8,376 bases of DNA. Origin: Clostridia bacterium (GTDB lineage Bacteria > Bacillota_A > Clostridia > Christensenellales > Aristaeellaceae). The first letter of the stretch is position 1, and every line of letters begins with the position of its first letter. Below the pieces are notes generated by a model. The model saw only the letters and a list, made by a program, of their open reading frames with translations, was not told the origin of the DNA and ran no database searches. Shown here piece after piece: positions 1 to 7,322 of this stretch. The stretch spans positions 1 through 8,376 of the forward strand of contig JAFWQM010000060.1 in NCBI GenBank assembly GCA_017509065.1. The letters are read 5' to 3'. The translations under genes and the position numbers were made by a program.

Positions 1-737
1 GAAACGATGAACGCCGCCTGGCCCAGCTCCGCACCGATGGCTTTCTTCTCCACGTCGTCGATCTTCTCCTCCAGCTCAGAGAGATACGCATCCTCGGCGT
101 TGCAACTCTTCAGATCGCGGGACACTTCGATGAACTCCTGCACGGCGTCGTTCAGCCGCACCTTGGATTCCGACTGACGGCGGATGAAATGCGCCTGTAC
201 CTTCTTCGACGCCGCTACGATAAAGATGGCAATGGGGATCGGCCATACGGCCGCCAGGGCCATTTCCCATTTGTAGAAGAACAGGCCGATGCAAATCAGC
301 ACCGTGGAGATCAGGCTCCCGTAGAACTGCGGGATCTGGTGTGAGGAGGCATGCTCCAGGGTTTCGGCGTCCGCCATGATGGTGCCGGTCAGATCCGCCA
401 GATCCTTTTTGCCGAAGAACGACAGCGGCAGCTTCCGCAGTTTTTCCGCCAGGGAAATGCGGCGCTTGCCGGATTCAACGTAGGTCGCAAAGAACGTGGC
501 GTTATACTGCCAGTAATTCGGAAGGAAAACCAAGATCAGGCAGGCCGCCGCAAAGAGCAGATAATACGCCCACCGCCCAGCGGCTGTCCCGGCCAGATAA
601 TCCCCGGTAAACGCGAACAGCAGCCAGACAGGGGTCATCAGAGCCATGTTCGAGAGCGTCACCGCCGTGATCGCTTTCAGCATATCCGCAGCGCCTTTCT
701 CCGTCAGCGCAAACCGCTTCATCAGAACCCGCTTCAT
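1..737 (-). CDS. ABC half-transporter (membrane domain plus expected ATPase), N-terminal part, cut by window edge
   Basis: An open frame runs from an ATG at 737 to the left edge without a stop, giving 245 complete codons. The protein begins MKRVLMKRFALTEKGAADML. It has hydrophobic segments near residues 31-45, 56-76 and 138-176, the last pair split around a short FFYKWEMA turn. The stretch around residues 100-135 (KLPLSFFGKKDLADLTGTI, then a charged helix) is the usual coupling-helix region of type IV ABC exporter-fold half-transporters. The ATPase domain lies outside the window. The ATG overlaps the TGA of the upstream half-transporter (ATGA), and only a weak Shine-Dalgarno (GGGTG) precedes it, so translational coupling is likely. 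With its upstream neighbour it probably forms a heterodimer of the IrtA/IrtB or YbtP/YbtQ kind. Substrate and direction cannot be read from this part. The membrane-domain assignment is secure; the subfamily is inferred. Confidence 0.87.
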   Translation of the reverse strand, partial: MKRVLMKRFALTEKGAADMLKAITAVTLSNMALMTPVWLLFAFTGDYLAGTAAGRWAYYLLFAAACLILVFLPNYWQYNATFFATYVESGKRRISLAEKLRKLPLSFFGKKDLADLTGTIMADAETLEHASSHQIPQFYGSLISTVLICIGLFFYKWEMALAAVWPIPIAIFIVAASKKVQAHFIRRQSESKVRLNDAVQEFIEVSRDLKSCNAEDAYLSELEEKIDDVEKKAIGAELGQAAFIV

Positions 738-2527
738 GCCGTTTCACCCACTTTCCATTTGACTGCCTTCTGGTATTCTGTCCACATATCCGCATAGAGT
801 CCGTCCCTTTTCAGCAGGTCTTCATGCTTACCCTGTTCTTCCGCCTGACCGTCCCGCAGCACATAAATCCGGTCGGCATTGCGGACGGTGGAGAGGCGGT
901 GCGCGATCATGATGACCGTCCGTCCTTTAGCCATCTCCCGGAAAGCCAGCTGCACCTGCGCTTCACATTCCGGATCGGCAAAGGCGCTGGCCTCATCCAG
1001 GATCACGATATCGGCATCCTTCAGCATGGCGCGGGCAATGGCGATGCGCTGCTGTTCGCCGCCGGAAAGATACGTTCCATGGCTGCCCAGCATGGTGTTG
1101 ATCCCCTCCGGCAGACGGGAAAGAATGTCCATGCACTGGGCATTTTTCAGCGCTTCCATCATTTCGCCCTCGGTTGCGTCCGGCTTGGCGATGCGCAGAT
1201 TGTCGGCAATGGAGCGTTTGAGCAGGCGGCTGTCCTGGAAAACGTAAGCCACATGCCGCATCAGCACATCCTTGGGAATCTGACGCGCATCCACGCCGCC
1301 GATGAGCACCTGGCCTTCCTGCGGGTCAAAGAACCGGGAGATCAGACCCGCAACCGTGGTTTTTCCGCTGCCGGAGGGGCCGACAATGGCGACGATTTCA
1401 TTTCGTTCCGCTTTCATGGATAGATGGGATACAGCCGCCGAAGCATCCGGCGCGTACCGGTAGGTCACATCTTTCAGTTCAACGGTCGCATCGTTCGGTT
1501 CCAGGCTTTGTTTCGCTTCCGGCAAAGGCTGAATGCTGAGGATCATGTCCATCCGGGCAACCGCGTCCTTCACCTTCATATCGTTCTCGCTCATGAACAT
1601 CACTTTGCTCATGGTGGTGGCGATGGCGGGCGTGAAGATGACGTAAAACAGGAAGTTCAGCAGGATGTCCGTTTGGTAGTTCTCCCCGCGGATCAGGAAC
1701 AGCGTAAGGCCCAGGATAAACACAAAGGCGCTGTTGATCAGCACGGTGTACCCGATCATGGACTTGCGCATCATCCGGGTATAGTGCATGCAGAATTCGC
1801 AGTAATCGTCAATGGACGCTTTGAACCGGTGGAAGGAAAAGACGGTTTGCCCGAAGGTCTTGACCACAGGCACGCCGCGCACATACTCCACGGCCTCGTT
1901 GCTCATGCGTTCCAGGGCATTCTGATACAGCCGCATGTCCTCCTGCATGGCCGGGCCCGCCATGCGCATCATGACGGCAAAGCTCAATACAATGGGGATC
2001 AGACAGGCGATGCCGTACCGCCAGTCGTACAAAAACAGCATAACGAGCATACAGATTGGCATGGTGATCGCGCCGGCCATATCCGGCAGGTTGTGCGCCA
2101 GCAGCGTTTCCGTGGAGCCGGTGACCTCCGTCACGATCCGGCGCACCTTGCCGGAGCCCATTTCATCGGCAAACCCGATGGGGAGGCGGGCAATGTGGCG
2201 CATCAGCACCTTTTTCATGTTGGCAGCCGTGCGGAAGGCGCTGCCGTGAGAGCATACCAGCGCGCCCACATACACGAGCCAGGCCAGCACAGCGAACACC
2301 ACGGCCATCCATCCGTTGCGGACGATCCCGGTGGCCAGTGAAAAGTCAGGCTGCACTTCCAGTACTTCCCGGATGATGCGCCACAGGCAGACGAAGGGCA
2401 GCAGCGCCAGCACGCTGCTCAGCGCGGACAGCACCAATGACAGGTAGGTCAGCACCCGGAAGCAGCCCGCATATTCCATCAGACGGCCAAATGCTGATGG
2501 TGATTTCTTTTCTTTCTTTGCAGCCAT
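734..2527 (-). CDS. ABC half-transporter, fused membrane and ATPase domains (IrtAB/YbtPQ-like)
   Basis: This 597-residue protein has the normal length for a half-transporter. The membrane domain spans roughly residues 20-310, with hydrophobic segments near 24-50, 72-92, 150-190 and 258-280. The ATPase domain starts near 348. It has Walker A GPSGSGKT (383-390), Q-loop Q431 in VFQD, signature LSGGE (487-491), Walker B IVILDE (507-512) with the catalytic Glu512, and switch His543 in IAHR. All key residues are present, so this ATPase should be active. The D-loop region reads SAFADPE instead of the common SALD. From memory this variant, and the membrane-domain text EAVEYVRGVPVVKTFGQ, are typical of the siderophore and metal-chelate group (YbtP/YbtQ, IrtA/IrtB). 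The start has a strong GGAGG about 10 bases upstream, in the 16-bp gap after the methyltransferase gene. An exporter role, for example for a porphyrin or peptide, is the main alternative. Confidence 0.93.
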   Translation of the reverse strand: MAAKKEKKSPSAFGRLMEYAGCFRVLTYLSLVLSALSSVLALLPFVCLWRIIREVLEVQPDFSLATGIVRNGWMAVVFAVLAWLVYVGALVCSHGSAFRTAANMKKVLMRHIARLPIGFADEMGSGKVRRIVTEVTGSTETLLAHNLPDMAGAITMPICMLVMLFLYDWRYGIACLIPIVLSFAVMMRMAGPAMQEDMRLYQNALERMSNEAVEYVRGVPVVKTFGQTVFSFHRFKASIDDYCEFCMHYTRMMRKSMIGYTVLINSAFVFILGLTLFLIRGENYQTDILLNFLFYVIFTPAIATTMSKVMFMSENDMKVKDAVARMDMILSIQPLPEAKQSLEPNDATVELKDVTYRYAPDASAAVSHLSMKAERNEIVAIVGPSGSGKTTVAGLISRFFDPQEGQVLIGGVDARQIPKDVLMRHVAYVFQDSRLLKRSIADNLRIAKPDATEGEMMEALKNAQCMDILSRLPEGINTMLGSHGTYLSGGEQQRIAIARAMLKDADIVILDEASAFADPECEAQVQLAFREMAKGRTVIMIAHRLSTVRNADRIYVLRDGQAEEQGKHEDLLKRDGLYADMWTEYQKAVKWKVGETA

Positions 2528-2543
2528 ATGACAGCCCCCTCCG

Positions 2544-3329
2544 TTACTTTTTCCCTACCAGCAGCGCCGAACCGGACAGCCCCATCCAGCCCGCTTCGCC
2601 TTTTTTCATGAACAATCCGCTGGCGGTGTCGATCAGTTCCGCTTTCTGGTAGCCCATGGTTTTCAGCTTCTTCACGAACGCCTGCATATCGCCGTACTTG
2701 GAGGCGGAAAAGATGTCGTGGATCGCGAAAGTGCCGCCTTTTTTCAGGGTGCGCAAGGTTTCCAGAAGATACTGCTGACGGTCGCCGGGAATGTTGTGAT
2801 AGACGTAGTTGCTGGTCACGGCGTCGAATGTCTCGTCTGGGAAATCAAGATGCGTCGCATCGCCCTGTTCAAAGGACGTGTTTTTCACCTTTTCCGCCTG
2901 GGCGTTGCGTTCGCACAGGGCCTTGCTGAAGGAAGCGTATTCCTTGCCCCAGCGGTCGATTCCCACAAGGTCGGCTTTGGGATTCCGCTTTGCCACGGCA
3001 ATGGCCAGCGCCCCGCTGCCGCAGCCCACATCCAGGCATTTCCCGCCCTGCGGCAGCTTGATATACGCTGCGACACCCTCAATGATCTGCCGGGACATTT
3101 GCCGCTTACCGTTGTAATCGAAGGCGCGATACATGAGAACAGACCAGATAGTCAGCCCGCAGAAGACCGCCGCCAGGACGGCAGACAGGACAGTCAGCAC
3201 CGTTTGCCAGGTGCCCGACAACCATCCTGTGCAGGCAAACAGCAGGCTGAGCAGCAGAAAAGCGGCAACCCCTGCCGCGAAGGAAAGGATCATGCCCTTG
3301 GGCATCCAGTTTTTATAATCCGGTTTCAT
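2544..3329 (-). CDS. membrane-anchored class I SAM-dependent methyltransferase
   Basis: I chose the ATG at 3329 (261 residues, MKPDYKNWMPKG) because GGGAGG sits 8 bases upstream. The longer frame from 3437 would overlap the end of the preceding gene and run through its terminator. Two hydrophobic segments (about 12-33 and 42-67) anchor the protein in the membrane, with the catalytic part expected in the cytoplasm. The Rossmann methyltransferase core follows: motif I LDVGCGSGALAI (99-110), the acidic residue ending strand 2 in GID (123-125), GDATHLDF (157-164), and a SNYVYHNI motif (173-180) in the motif IV position. The substrate is unknown. The gene lies 16 bp before an ABC half-transporter, so the two are probably co-transcribed and may share a substrate, such as a metal chelate, lipid or small molecule. 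The fold is clear, but the reaction is not known. Confidence 0.9.
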   Translation of the reverse strand: MKPDYKNWMPKGMILSFAAGVAAFLLLSLLFACTGWLSGTWQTVLTVLSAVLAAVFCGLTIWSVLMYRAFDYNGKRQMSRQIIEGVAAYIKLPQGGKCLDVGCGSGALAIAVAKRNPKADLVGIDRWGKEYASFSKALCERNAQAEKVKNTSFEQGDATHLDFPDETFDAVTSNYVYHNIPGDRQQYLLETLRTLKKGGTFAIHDIFSASKYGDMQAFVKKLKTMGYQKAELIDTASGLFMKKGEAGWMGLSGSALLVGKK

Positions 3330-3345
3330 GGAACATTCCTCCCTG

Positions 3346-3381
3346 AAAAAGGCGGCACGATGCAGCCCGCACCGTGCCGCC
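3346..3381 (-). terminator. intrinsic terminator or attenuator between the secreted protein gene and the methyltransferase gene
   Basis: Read on the minus strand, GGCGGCACG (3381-3373) pairs perfectly with CGTGCCGCC (3359-3351). The loop is 13 bases and TTTTT (3350-3346) follows at once. It sits 12 bases after the stop codon of the FMN/GLUG protein and just before the GGGAGG ribosome binding site of the methyltransferase gene. No promoter is visible after it, so the downstream genes probably depend on read-through, which would lower the level of the transporter genes relative to the secreted protein. Confidence 0.85.
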
Positions 3382-3393
3382 CTCTTTCTGTGC

Positions 3394-6300
3394 TCAGACT
3401 CCGTCGGCCTCTCCCTCGAACTGGTCGCCGCTCTCATACATCACAGCTGTTGTGCCGATCTCGTCGGTCAGGGGTTCTCCATCCAGTGACACCTTTGCCT
3501 CACAGCTTTCGATCACGGAATTCACCGCGCGGCCCGCCACGGCGCCGGGCGTCATGGCGCCGATGATTTCACCGTTTACAGCACAATGAGTGATCTGAAA
3601 AGCGGTTTCCTCGCCGTAGTAGTACAGACCGGTGCCCACCAGACCGCCCACGTGGGTCGCGCCGGGCACGTTCATCTTCACCGTCACAGTGCAGTTGTCG
3701 ATGATGGCGGGATACTGGGTGGTGACGATGCCTTCCGTTTCCGCAACGATCATGCCGTTGGAATGCGTGCCGCCGAAGCCGCAAAGTCCGCCAATGGCGT
3801 GGCCGCCCTGGGTGGTGATGATTTCCACATCCGCGGAGCAGTTGGTCACGGAATCCATCATCTCCAGGCATCCTGCCACGCCGCCCAGGCCAACCGGCTC
3901 ATTGCCTTCCGCAATGACTTTGCCTTGGGCAGTGCAGCTGTCGATGACGCCGCCGAAACTCCCGCCAATCACCAGACCGCCGCACTCCGCCACATCCGCC
4001 TGAATGATGCGTCCCGAGGAAAAGTCATTGTCACCCAGCACGCGGATCGTCGCATTCTCCACGGTACAGTTGTATACCGCGCCCATATTCCCTCCGACGA
4101 TGCCGCCGACGCAGTTGACTCCGGCGATGTCATTTTCACCGGTCAGGCACACGTCATGGACAGACCCCATGTTGTAGCCCACCACGCCGCCAACGGCCAT
4201 GGAGAAGGTGTCCGTGCAGCGTATCTGGACGTTTTCCACCGTCAGGTTTTTCACTTCACCGCAGTTCATGCCGATCACGCCCGCGCCGCAGATGGGATAA
4301 TCTGAATTGAAAGTCACATTGGAAATGGTGTGACCCTGGCCGTCAAAGGTTCCGAAGAACATACGGCTTGTATTGCCCATATCCTCAAGATCCATATGGC
4401 CGATGGGCTGCCATTCAATCCCCGTCAGATCGATGTCCGCAGTCAGGACAAAGGTCTGCCCGGGATAACCCTGGACGCTGCCGTCATTGACAGCCTGGGC
4501 CAGTGCCAGCAACTGCTCTGCCGTGGCAATTTCAATAACAGACGGGGCTTCCTGCCTGACCCAGCTGATGGTTCCGTCATCCGCTGTCAGCGTCAGTACG
4601 GTCTGACCCGCGTCGTTCACGGTCATGGCATAGGGAGCGGCTTCCGCTTCTCCTTCCAGGTTGCTGTACGCCACATACAGGCCCATGCCGTCGCCCTTTT
4701 CGCCATTGTCAACGGCATAGGCTTCAAAATCGGCGGTCTGCACGCCGTTCATGAACGTGACACCATGGCCGTTTTCATCGATGGTCATGGTGAGTTCCAC
4801 ATTTGCGTATGCCTCGCCGAAGGGCGTCATGTCCGCCTGCCACGTGCCCACGAACCCCAGATCACTCAACTGCGCCAGTGCGGCTTCCGCGTGCGCGGAA
4901 TAATCCATGTTCTCCAGGCAGAACAGGGCGATTACCCTGCGGATTGTTTCGTCATCGGCGTTCTCATCAATTCCAGCAGCCAGCCAGTAAGCGTAGGGGC
5001 CCACCAGGTAGCCCTTCAATTCCTCCAGGTCTTTGCCGTAGCGGAACTCGATATGATACGTCTCCGCCATGGTGTCTTCCCGCAGGAAGAAATAGTTGAA
5101 CTCGCCCGCTTCATCGGTGCTCCTGTATACGTCTACCGGAAAAGCCATGGAGATTTCCATTCCCTGGTACATCATGGTTTCGTTTTCACCGATGCTGACC
5201 TGCCCCAGATACTCATAGGTGTGGGTTTCGCTGGTTCCGTCTGTTTTCAGGATCGTGGCGGTGTCATCCTTGAAGGTGATGCTCTGCGCGTCGTTGATGA
5301 AATCGCAGTCAAAAGCGTAACCACCGTTCGCAAAGGTATCCACAGCGGCTTCACCGTAAAGCTCGGATGTGATGGCGCTCTGCAGACCGACCGTCATCAT
5401 GGGAGCGTCCTCCTCGCCGATGACAGCGGCAATATAGTCCTGCCAGACAGGCGTCCACCGGTCGCTGATGATCACGTCAAAAAGGCTGACGTAAGTGGTC
5501 CCGGTTTCTCCGGCGATGGCGGGGAGGATGCCGGTTTCCGCCGCATCTTCTGACTTGACATAGGAGAAGGAAAGCTCGGGATAACCGAAAGCAGCCACGT
5601 TCACGGTATAGTTGACACCATCCTCAAACAGGGGACTTTCGCTGCCGTTGCGGGCCTTGACCACACCGTCCGCGTTCAGCGTGCCGTTTTTATCCAGGGC
5701 GATGAAAGTGCTGGCTGTGCCGTGATGGCCGACGATAACCTGCTCTGTGGCCTTCTCCGCGCCCTCCGCCAGGATCAGCACATGTTCAATGTTTTGCAGA
5801 TAGTCGGCCATGGAACCGGAAGAAAGAACAACGCACTGCCCGTCAAAAGAAATATCCTCCGCAGTCAGGCCGCTGTCGATGATGAAGTAAGGGGCCTGTG
5901 CCGCGGCCGGGCCGCCCTCGAAGGAAGGAGAACGATACTTGCCGCTAGCATCCACCACGTTCACGTAATAGTAACCGGCTTTCAGGCTGGCCGCGTCCCG
6001 GAAGGTGATCGTCACCTTGCCATCCGCCATTTCCACGGTATAGCTGTCAGCTGGTATGATTTCTTCGTTGCGCACGCCCCAGCGGATGTCCAGCACCTGT
6101 ACATCAAAATCCTCAGGCAGGGCGTTTTTCAGCGTGACCACATTCCCGTCGATGGATTCCACCGGCAGCGCGGAGCCCTCCACCTCCAGGAAGGTTTTGC
6201 CCGCCTTGCCTTCCAAGGCGTTGACCACGGCTTCCTGGGCAGCGATGCTTACCAAGGTTGCGCCGGAAACGGTATCCACACCGCCGCTGGTCATATCCAT

Positions 6301-6654
6301 GGCTTTGACTTCCTCCAAAGTCTTGCCCACAAATTTTTCCAGCAGCCCGCCGTTTACAGCCGCGTCAAAGTAGGGCTTGTTCTTGTTGGCCCAGAATTCC
6401 TCATTGCCCTCCTGCACGGAGCCCGCGCCACCCGTTCCGTTGTCCGTAACGTTCGTGATCACGCCGTTATCGTCCACTTCAACCGCCAGCTTCACGTTGT
6501 AAAAAGGCGGATGAATGAAGGGTGTGACAGCAGGGTAAAAACGCTGATCCACATTGGCGTCGCCTTCCAGGGTCTGATCGGCAAAGGCGCAGGACGCGCC
6601 CAGTGCCAGACACAGCGCCATCACCAGGGCAAGCAGGGAACGAAATGTTTTCAT
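3394..6654 (-). CDS. secreted flavinylated multidomain protein: FMN-binding domain, beta modules, GLUG beta-helix
   Basis: This 1086-residue protein has a signal peptide: K3/R5, a hydrophobic core at 7-20, and likely cleavage after AFA (25). GASC is a poor lipobox. An FMN-binding domain follows (about 50-155) with D127-T-V-S-G-A-T133, the full Dxx(S/T)GAT motif on which ApbE-type flavin transferases attach FMN through the final Thr. Next come an Ig-like stretch (165-245) and a module ending in DGVNYTVNVAAFGYPELSFSY (345-365), which resembles the haemoglobin-interacting/DUF1533 domain. A region at 395-565 resembles ZinT (RWTPVWQDY, HTYEYLGQ, YHIEFRYGKDLEELK). A short lipocalin-like barrel (600-700) opens with FVGTWQADMT. 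A GLUG beta-helix closes the protein (706-1060), with TADIDLTGIEWQPIG and FFGTFDGQGHTISN as entry motifs. No LPxTG motif or C-terminal membrane helix is present, so it is probably released or held non-covalently. AAAGGAGG lies 7 bases before the ATG. FMN and GLUG calls are firm; the middle modules are tentative. Confidence 0.93.
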   Translation of the reverse strand: MKTFRSLLALVMALCLALGASCAFADQTLEGDANVDQRFYPAVTPFIHPPFYNVKLAVEVDDNGVITNVTDNGTGGAGSVQEGNEEFWANKNKPYFDAAVNGGLLEKFVGKTLEEVKAMDMTSGGVDTVSGATLVSIAAQEAVVNALEGKAGKTFLEVEGSALPVESIDGNVVTLKNALPEDFDVQVLDIRWGVRNEEIIPADSYTVEMADGKVTITFRDAASLKAGYYYVNVVDASGKYRSPSFEGGPAAAQAPYFIIDSGLTAEDISFDGQCVVLSSGSMADYLQNIEHVLILAEGAEKATEQVIVGHHGTASTFIALDKNGTLNADGVVKARNGSESPLFEDGVNYTVNVAAFGYPELSFSYVKSEDAAETGILPAIAGETGTTYVSLFDVIISDRWTPVWQDYIAAVIGEEDAPMMTVGLQSAITSELYGEAAVDTFANGGYAFDCDFINDAQSITFKDDTATILKTDGTSETHTYEYLGQVSIGENETMMYQGMEISMAFPVDVYRSTDEAGEFNYFFLREDTMAETYHIEFRYGKDLEELKGYLVGPYAYWLAAGIDENADDETIRRVIALFCLENMDYSAHAEAALAQLSDLGFVGTWQADMTPFGEAYANVELTMTIDENGHGVTFMNGVQTADFEAYAVDNGEKGDGMGLYVAYSNLEGEAEAAPYAMTVNDAGQTVLTLTADDGTISWVRQEAPSVIEIATAEQLLALAQAVNDGSVQGYPGQTFVLTADIDLTGIEWQPIGHMDLEDMGNTSRMFFGTFDGQGHTISNVTFNSDYPICGAGVIGMNCGEVKNLTVENVQIRCTDTFSMAVGGVVGYNMGSVHDVCLTGENDIAGVNCVGGIVGGNMGAVYNCTVENATIRVLGDNDFSSGRIIQADVAECGGLVIGGSFGGVIDSCTAQGKVIAEGNEPVGLGGVAGCLEMMDSVTNCSADVEIITTQGGHAIGGLCGFGGTHSNGMIVAETEGIVTTQYPAIIDNCTVTVKMNVPGATHVGGLVGTGLYYYGEETAFQITHCAVNGEIIGAMTPGAVAGRAVNSVIESCEAKVSLDGEPLTDEIGTTAVMYESGDQFEGEADGV
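3475..4539 (-). repeat. GLUG-type repeat block in the secreted protein
   Basis: Residues about 706-1060 carry degenerate repeats of roughly 25-45 residues with the pattern VGG(I/L/V)VG followed by an (N/D)(S/N)C(T/S/A) turn. Examples are VGGIVGGNMGAVYNCTVEN, GGVIDSCTAQG, VTNCSADV, IIDNCTVTV, ITHCAVNG and VIESCEAKV. The cysteines (836, 863, 907, 939, 988, 1024, 1051) fall at the same place in successive repeats, as in the NCY-type GLUG consensus. This suggests stacked rungs of a right-handed beta-helix, commonly an adhesion or binding surface. Confidence 0.85.
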
Positions 6655-6655
6655 G

Positions 6656-6668
6656 GGGAACCTCCTTT
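6656..6668 (-). promoter_or_regulatory. strong ribosome binding site of the FMN/GLUG protein gene
   Basis: The minus strand reads AAAGGAGGTTCCCC directly before the ATG at 6654. AGGAGG is a near-perfect match to the 16S rRNA tail at good spacing. It lies in the 20-bp gap after the DUF3793 stop codon, too short for a separate promoter, so the two genes share one transcript. Confidence 0.85.
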
Positions 6669-6674
6669 ATTGGT

Positions 6675-7241
6675 TTAATTGTATGAAAACTGCCGGGGCT
6701 GAATCGTCAGCCGGGACAGATCCCATCCTTCCTGTTTGCGCCGCATATATCCTTCGGTACAGCGGCGGCACCGGGCGAAATATCGCTGTGCTTCCGTTTC
6801 GTCGCTTTCAAACACCTTCCACATGCCCGTGCATTTGCATTCTTTGTGCTCGATGAATCCTTTCACATCCACAGCAGGATAGCCCAGGAACAGGCCGATC
6901 TCATGGGGGAAGGAATCGCACTCCCGCAGTCGACGGATCAGATAAGCGATCTTTTCAATCGCTTTTCCTTTGGGATAGCCAGTTTTCCGCAGGATGTCCT
7001 CCGCAACGGGGTTTTGCAAATCACGCTCCAGCATCTGCGGACGATACAGATAAATCAACGCCCGGCCATTCTGATACCGCAGCGGGAAAGCACGCACGTC
7101 CTTATGAATGAGGCACCGATTGACCATGCGCAGACTTTCCGTTAATTCTTCCTGGCTTTGGGCAGGGCAACTGAACAGGCTTCCCGTTTTGATGGCTGCC
7201 AGCGTTGGCGCACAGCAGCGGATCACGGTTTCTTCCGACAT
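6675..7241 (-). CDS. DUF3793 family protein
   Basis: This soluble protein has 188 residues from the ATG at 7241. I chose that start over the ATG at 7253 because GGAGGG lies 4 bases before it, and the upstream ATG overlaps that very site. Family marks are the opening CCAPTLAAIKTGSLFSC, RALIYLYR (60-67), and the highly recognisable FPHEIGLFLGYP (111-122), then GMWKVFESDETEAQRYFARC with CTEGY near the end. The function of DUF3793 is unknown. From memory, relatives in Clostridia often sit beside feoA/feoB iron transport and flavodoxin genes, which suits an iron-linked role here, but that is recollection and not shown by this sequence. A CKC (135-137) and a CRRC (158-161) could form a four-cysteine metal site. 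No signal peptide or membrane segment is seen. It is the first gene after the promoter at 7346-7374. Confidence 0.88.
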   Translation of the reverse strand: MSEETVIRCCAPTLAAIKTGSLFSCPAQSQEELTESLRMVNRCLIHKDVRAFPLRYQNGRALIYLYRPQMLERDLQNPVAEDILRKTGYPKGKAIEKIAYLIRRLRECDSFPHEIGLFLGYPAVDVKGFIEHKECKCTGMWKVFESDETEAQRYFARCRRCTEGYMRRKQEGWDLSRLTIQPRQFSYN

Positions 7242-7253
7242 GCTTCCCTCCAT

Positions 7254-7271
7254 AGTTAGTTATAACTAACT
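7254..7271. promoter_or_regulatory. perfect 18-bp palindrome, proximal operator candidate
   Basis: AGTTAGTTATAACTAACT reads the same on both strands. It lies about 5 bases before the ribosome binding site of the DUF3793 gene and some 70 bases into the predicted transcript. The core GTTAG-N6-CTAAC recurs at 7324-7339 (13 of 16 core positions identical), so one dimeric repressor probably binds both. In RNA it could also fold into a weak hairpin next to the ribosome binding site. Confidence 0.7.
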
Positions 7272-7287
7272 TATGTTCTGAAAATAT

Positions 7288-7320
7288 GCTGCTTCGGGAG
7301 GAATTCCATCAGGAAGCAGC
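7288..7320 (-). promoter_or_regulatory. 5' UTR stem-loop
   Basis: On the minus strand GCTGCTTC (7320-7313) pairs with GAAGCAGC (7295-7288) across a 17-base loop that itself contains GGAATTCC. No T-run follows, so it is not a typical terminator. The loop contains CCTCC, which could pair with the GGAGG ribosome binding site of the DUF3793 gene. A regulatory role is possible but unproven. Confidence 0.45.
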
Positions 7321-7322
7321 GA

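Noticed and set aside
1424..2341. 305-residue open frame on the plus strand
   Set aside because: It is the antisense shadow of the ABC half-transporter, with very high His content and no domain.
3330..3437. 36-residue N-terminal extension of the methyltransferase
   Set aside because: It would overlap the end of the preceding gene, cross the terminator hairpin, and has Arg-rich text of no known kind. GGGAGG favours the ATG at 3329.
4330..5553. 407-residue open frame on the plus strand
   Set aside because: It is antisense to the FMN/GLUG gene, rich in His, Gln and Arg with no recognisable domain, and lacks a ribosome binding site. High GC content opens such frames opposite real genes.
6582..6603. 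Lipoprotein signal (GASC) in the secreted protein
   Set aside because: Position -3 is Gly, not Leu/Val/Ile, while AFA-D three residues later is a good signal peptidase I site.
7242..7253. Upstream ATG of the DUF3793 gene
   Set aside because: The first codons would encode the GGAGGG ribosome binding site of the ATG at 7241, and no good site precedes 7253.
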